From: an uncultured Succinatimonas sp.
Lineage (GTDB): Bacteria > Pseudomonadota > Gammaproteobacteria > Enterobacterales > Succinivibrionaceae
Length of the DNA stretch: 6,842 nt
Reading direction: 5' to 3'
Assembly (NCBI GenBank): GCA_902465145.1
Contig: CABQMD010000048.1
Coordinates: 1 to 6,842, forward strand
The position numbers were made by a program, and so were the translations under genes. The notes under the pieces are model-generated. The model worked only from the letters and a program-made list of their open reading frames with translations, was not told the origin of the DNA and searched no databases. This document shows positions 6,764 to 6,842 of this stretch, piece after piece (within the stretch, counting starts at the first letter, position 1; every line of letters starts with the position of its first letter).

Positions 6764-6842
6764 GTATGCTCCTTTTTACTATGAAAAAGGTCATATAGCC
6801 TTAGGATGCGCGGATGCTACCAGAGCATATCATTATTTCAAA
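6762..6842 (+). CDS. Short open frame running off the right edge, uncertain
   Basis: From ATG 6762 the plus strand is open for 27 codons to the end of the window, reading MYAPFYYEKGHIALGCADAT and then RAYHYFK. The same frame is also open for some distance upstream, on the strand opposite the dehydrogenase. No ribosome binding site precedes 6762, and the ATG overlaps the presumed dehydrogenase start. The composition is protein-like, but I do not recognise it. It could be part of a real gene continuing to the right, or a chance frame. Confidence 0.2.
   Translation, partial: MYAPFYYEKGHIALGCADATRAYHYFK
6769..6777 (-). promoter_or_regulatory. Strong ribosome binding site ahead of an ATA codon
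   Basis: On the minus strand this reads AAAAAGGAG, followed by 5 bases (CATAC) and then ATA at 6763-6761 in the dehydrogenase frame. In-frame TAG and TAA codons lie just upstream (6781-6776), so translation must begin after them. No ATG, GTG or TTG occurs in this frame until a TTG about 45 codons in. The site therefore marks the ancestral start and suggests the start codon changed from ATG to ATA. Confidence 0.6.

Overview
The window reads as a chromosomal segment of a gram-negative bacterium, most likely a fermentative gammaproteobacterium. The support is a DapE with the proteobacterial motif set, an iron-type alcohol dehydrogenase and moderate GC. A host-associated anaerobe such as a Succinivibrionaceae member would fit, but that is inference and no rRNA or marker gene confirms it.

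Layout. Positions 1-1239 are visibly AT-richer and hold no convincing intact gene. There are short open stretches broken by stops (614-763, 729-1043, 1080-1232) that look like gene remnants, plus small inverted repeats. Positions 1240-4206 form the vitamin B6 locus: pdxS and pdxT overlap by one base on the minus strand, and a MocR-type regulator (PdxR-like) is transcribed divergently from a 118-base shared control region. A terminator at 4213-4231 separates the regulator from the convergent dapE (4243-5439, minus). Two tandem hairpins follow at 5520-5591. Positions 5600-6763 (minus) hold an iron-containing alcohol dehydrogenase gene broken by two opposite frameshifts in C7 tracts, with ATA where its start codon should be. 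A short plus-strand frame is open at the right edge.

How the genes work together. PdxS and PdxT make the DXP-independent PLP synthase, which builds pyridoxal 5'-phosphate from ribose 5-phosphate, glyceraldehyde 3-phosphate and glutamine-derived ammonia. The divergent regulator has an aminotransferase-like domain that keeps the PLP lysine, so it probably senses PLP and adjusts synthase expression. DapE serves the lysine/meso-diaminopimelate pathway and appears to have its own transcription unit. The dehydrogenase looks non-functional as written, unless the frameshifts are sequencing errors or phase-variable tracts.

I found no mobile element, CRISPR array, tRNA, rRNA or clear novel system. The most notable points are the doubly frameshifted dehydrogenase, the repeat cluster in the pdxR-pdxS control region and the decayed left end.
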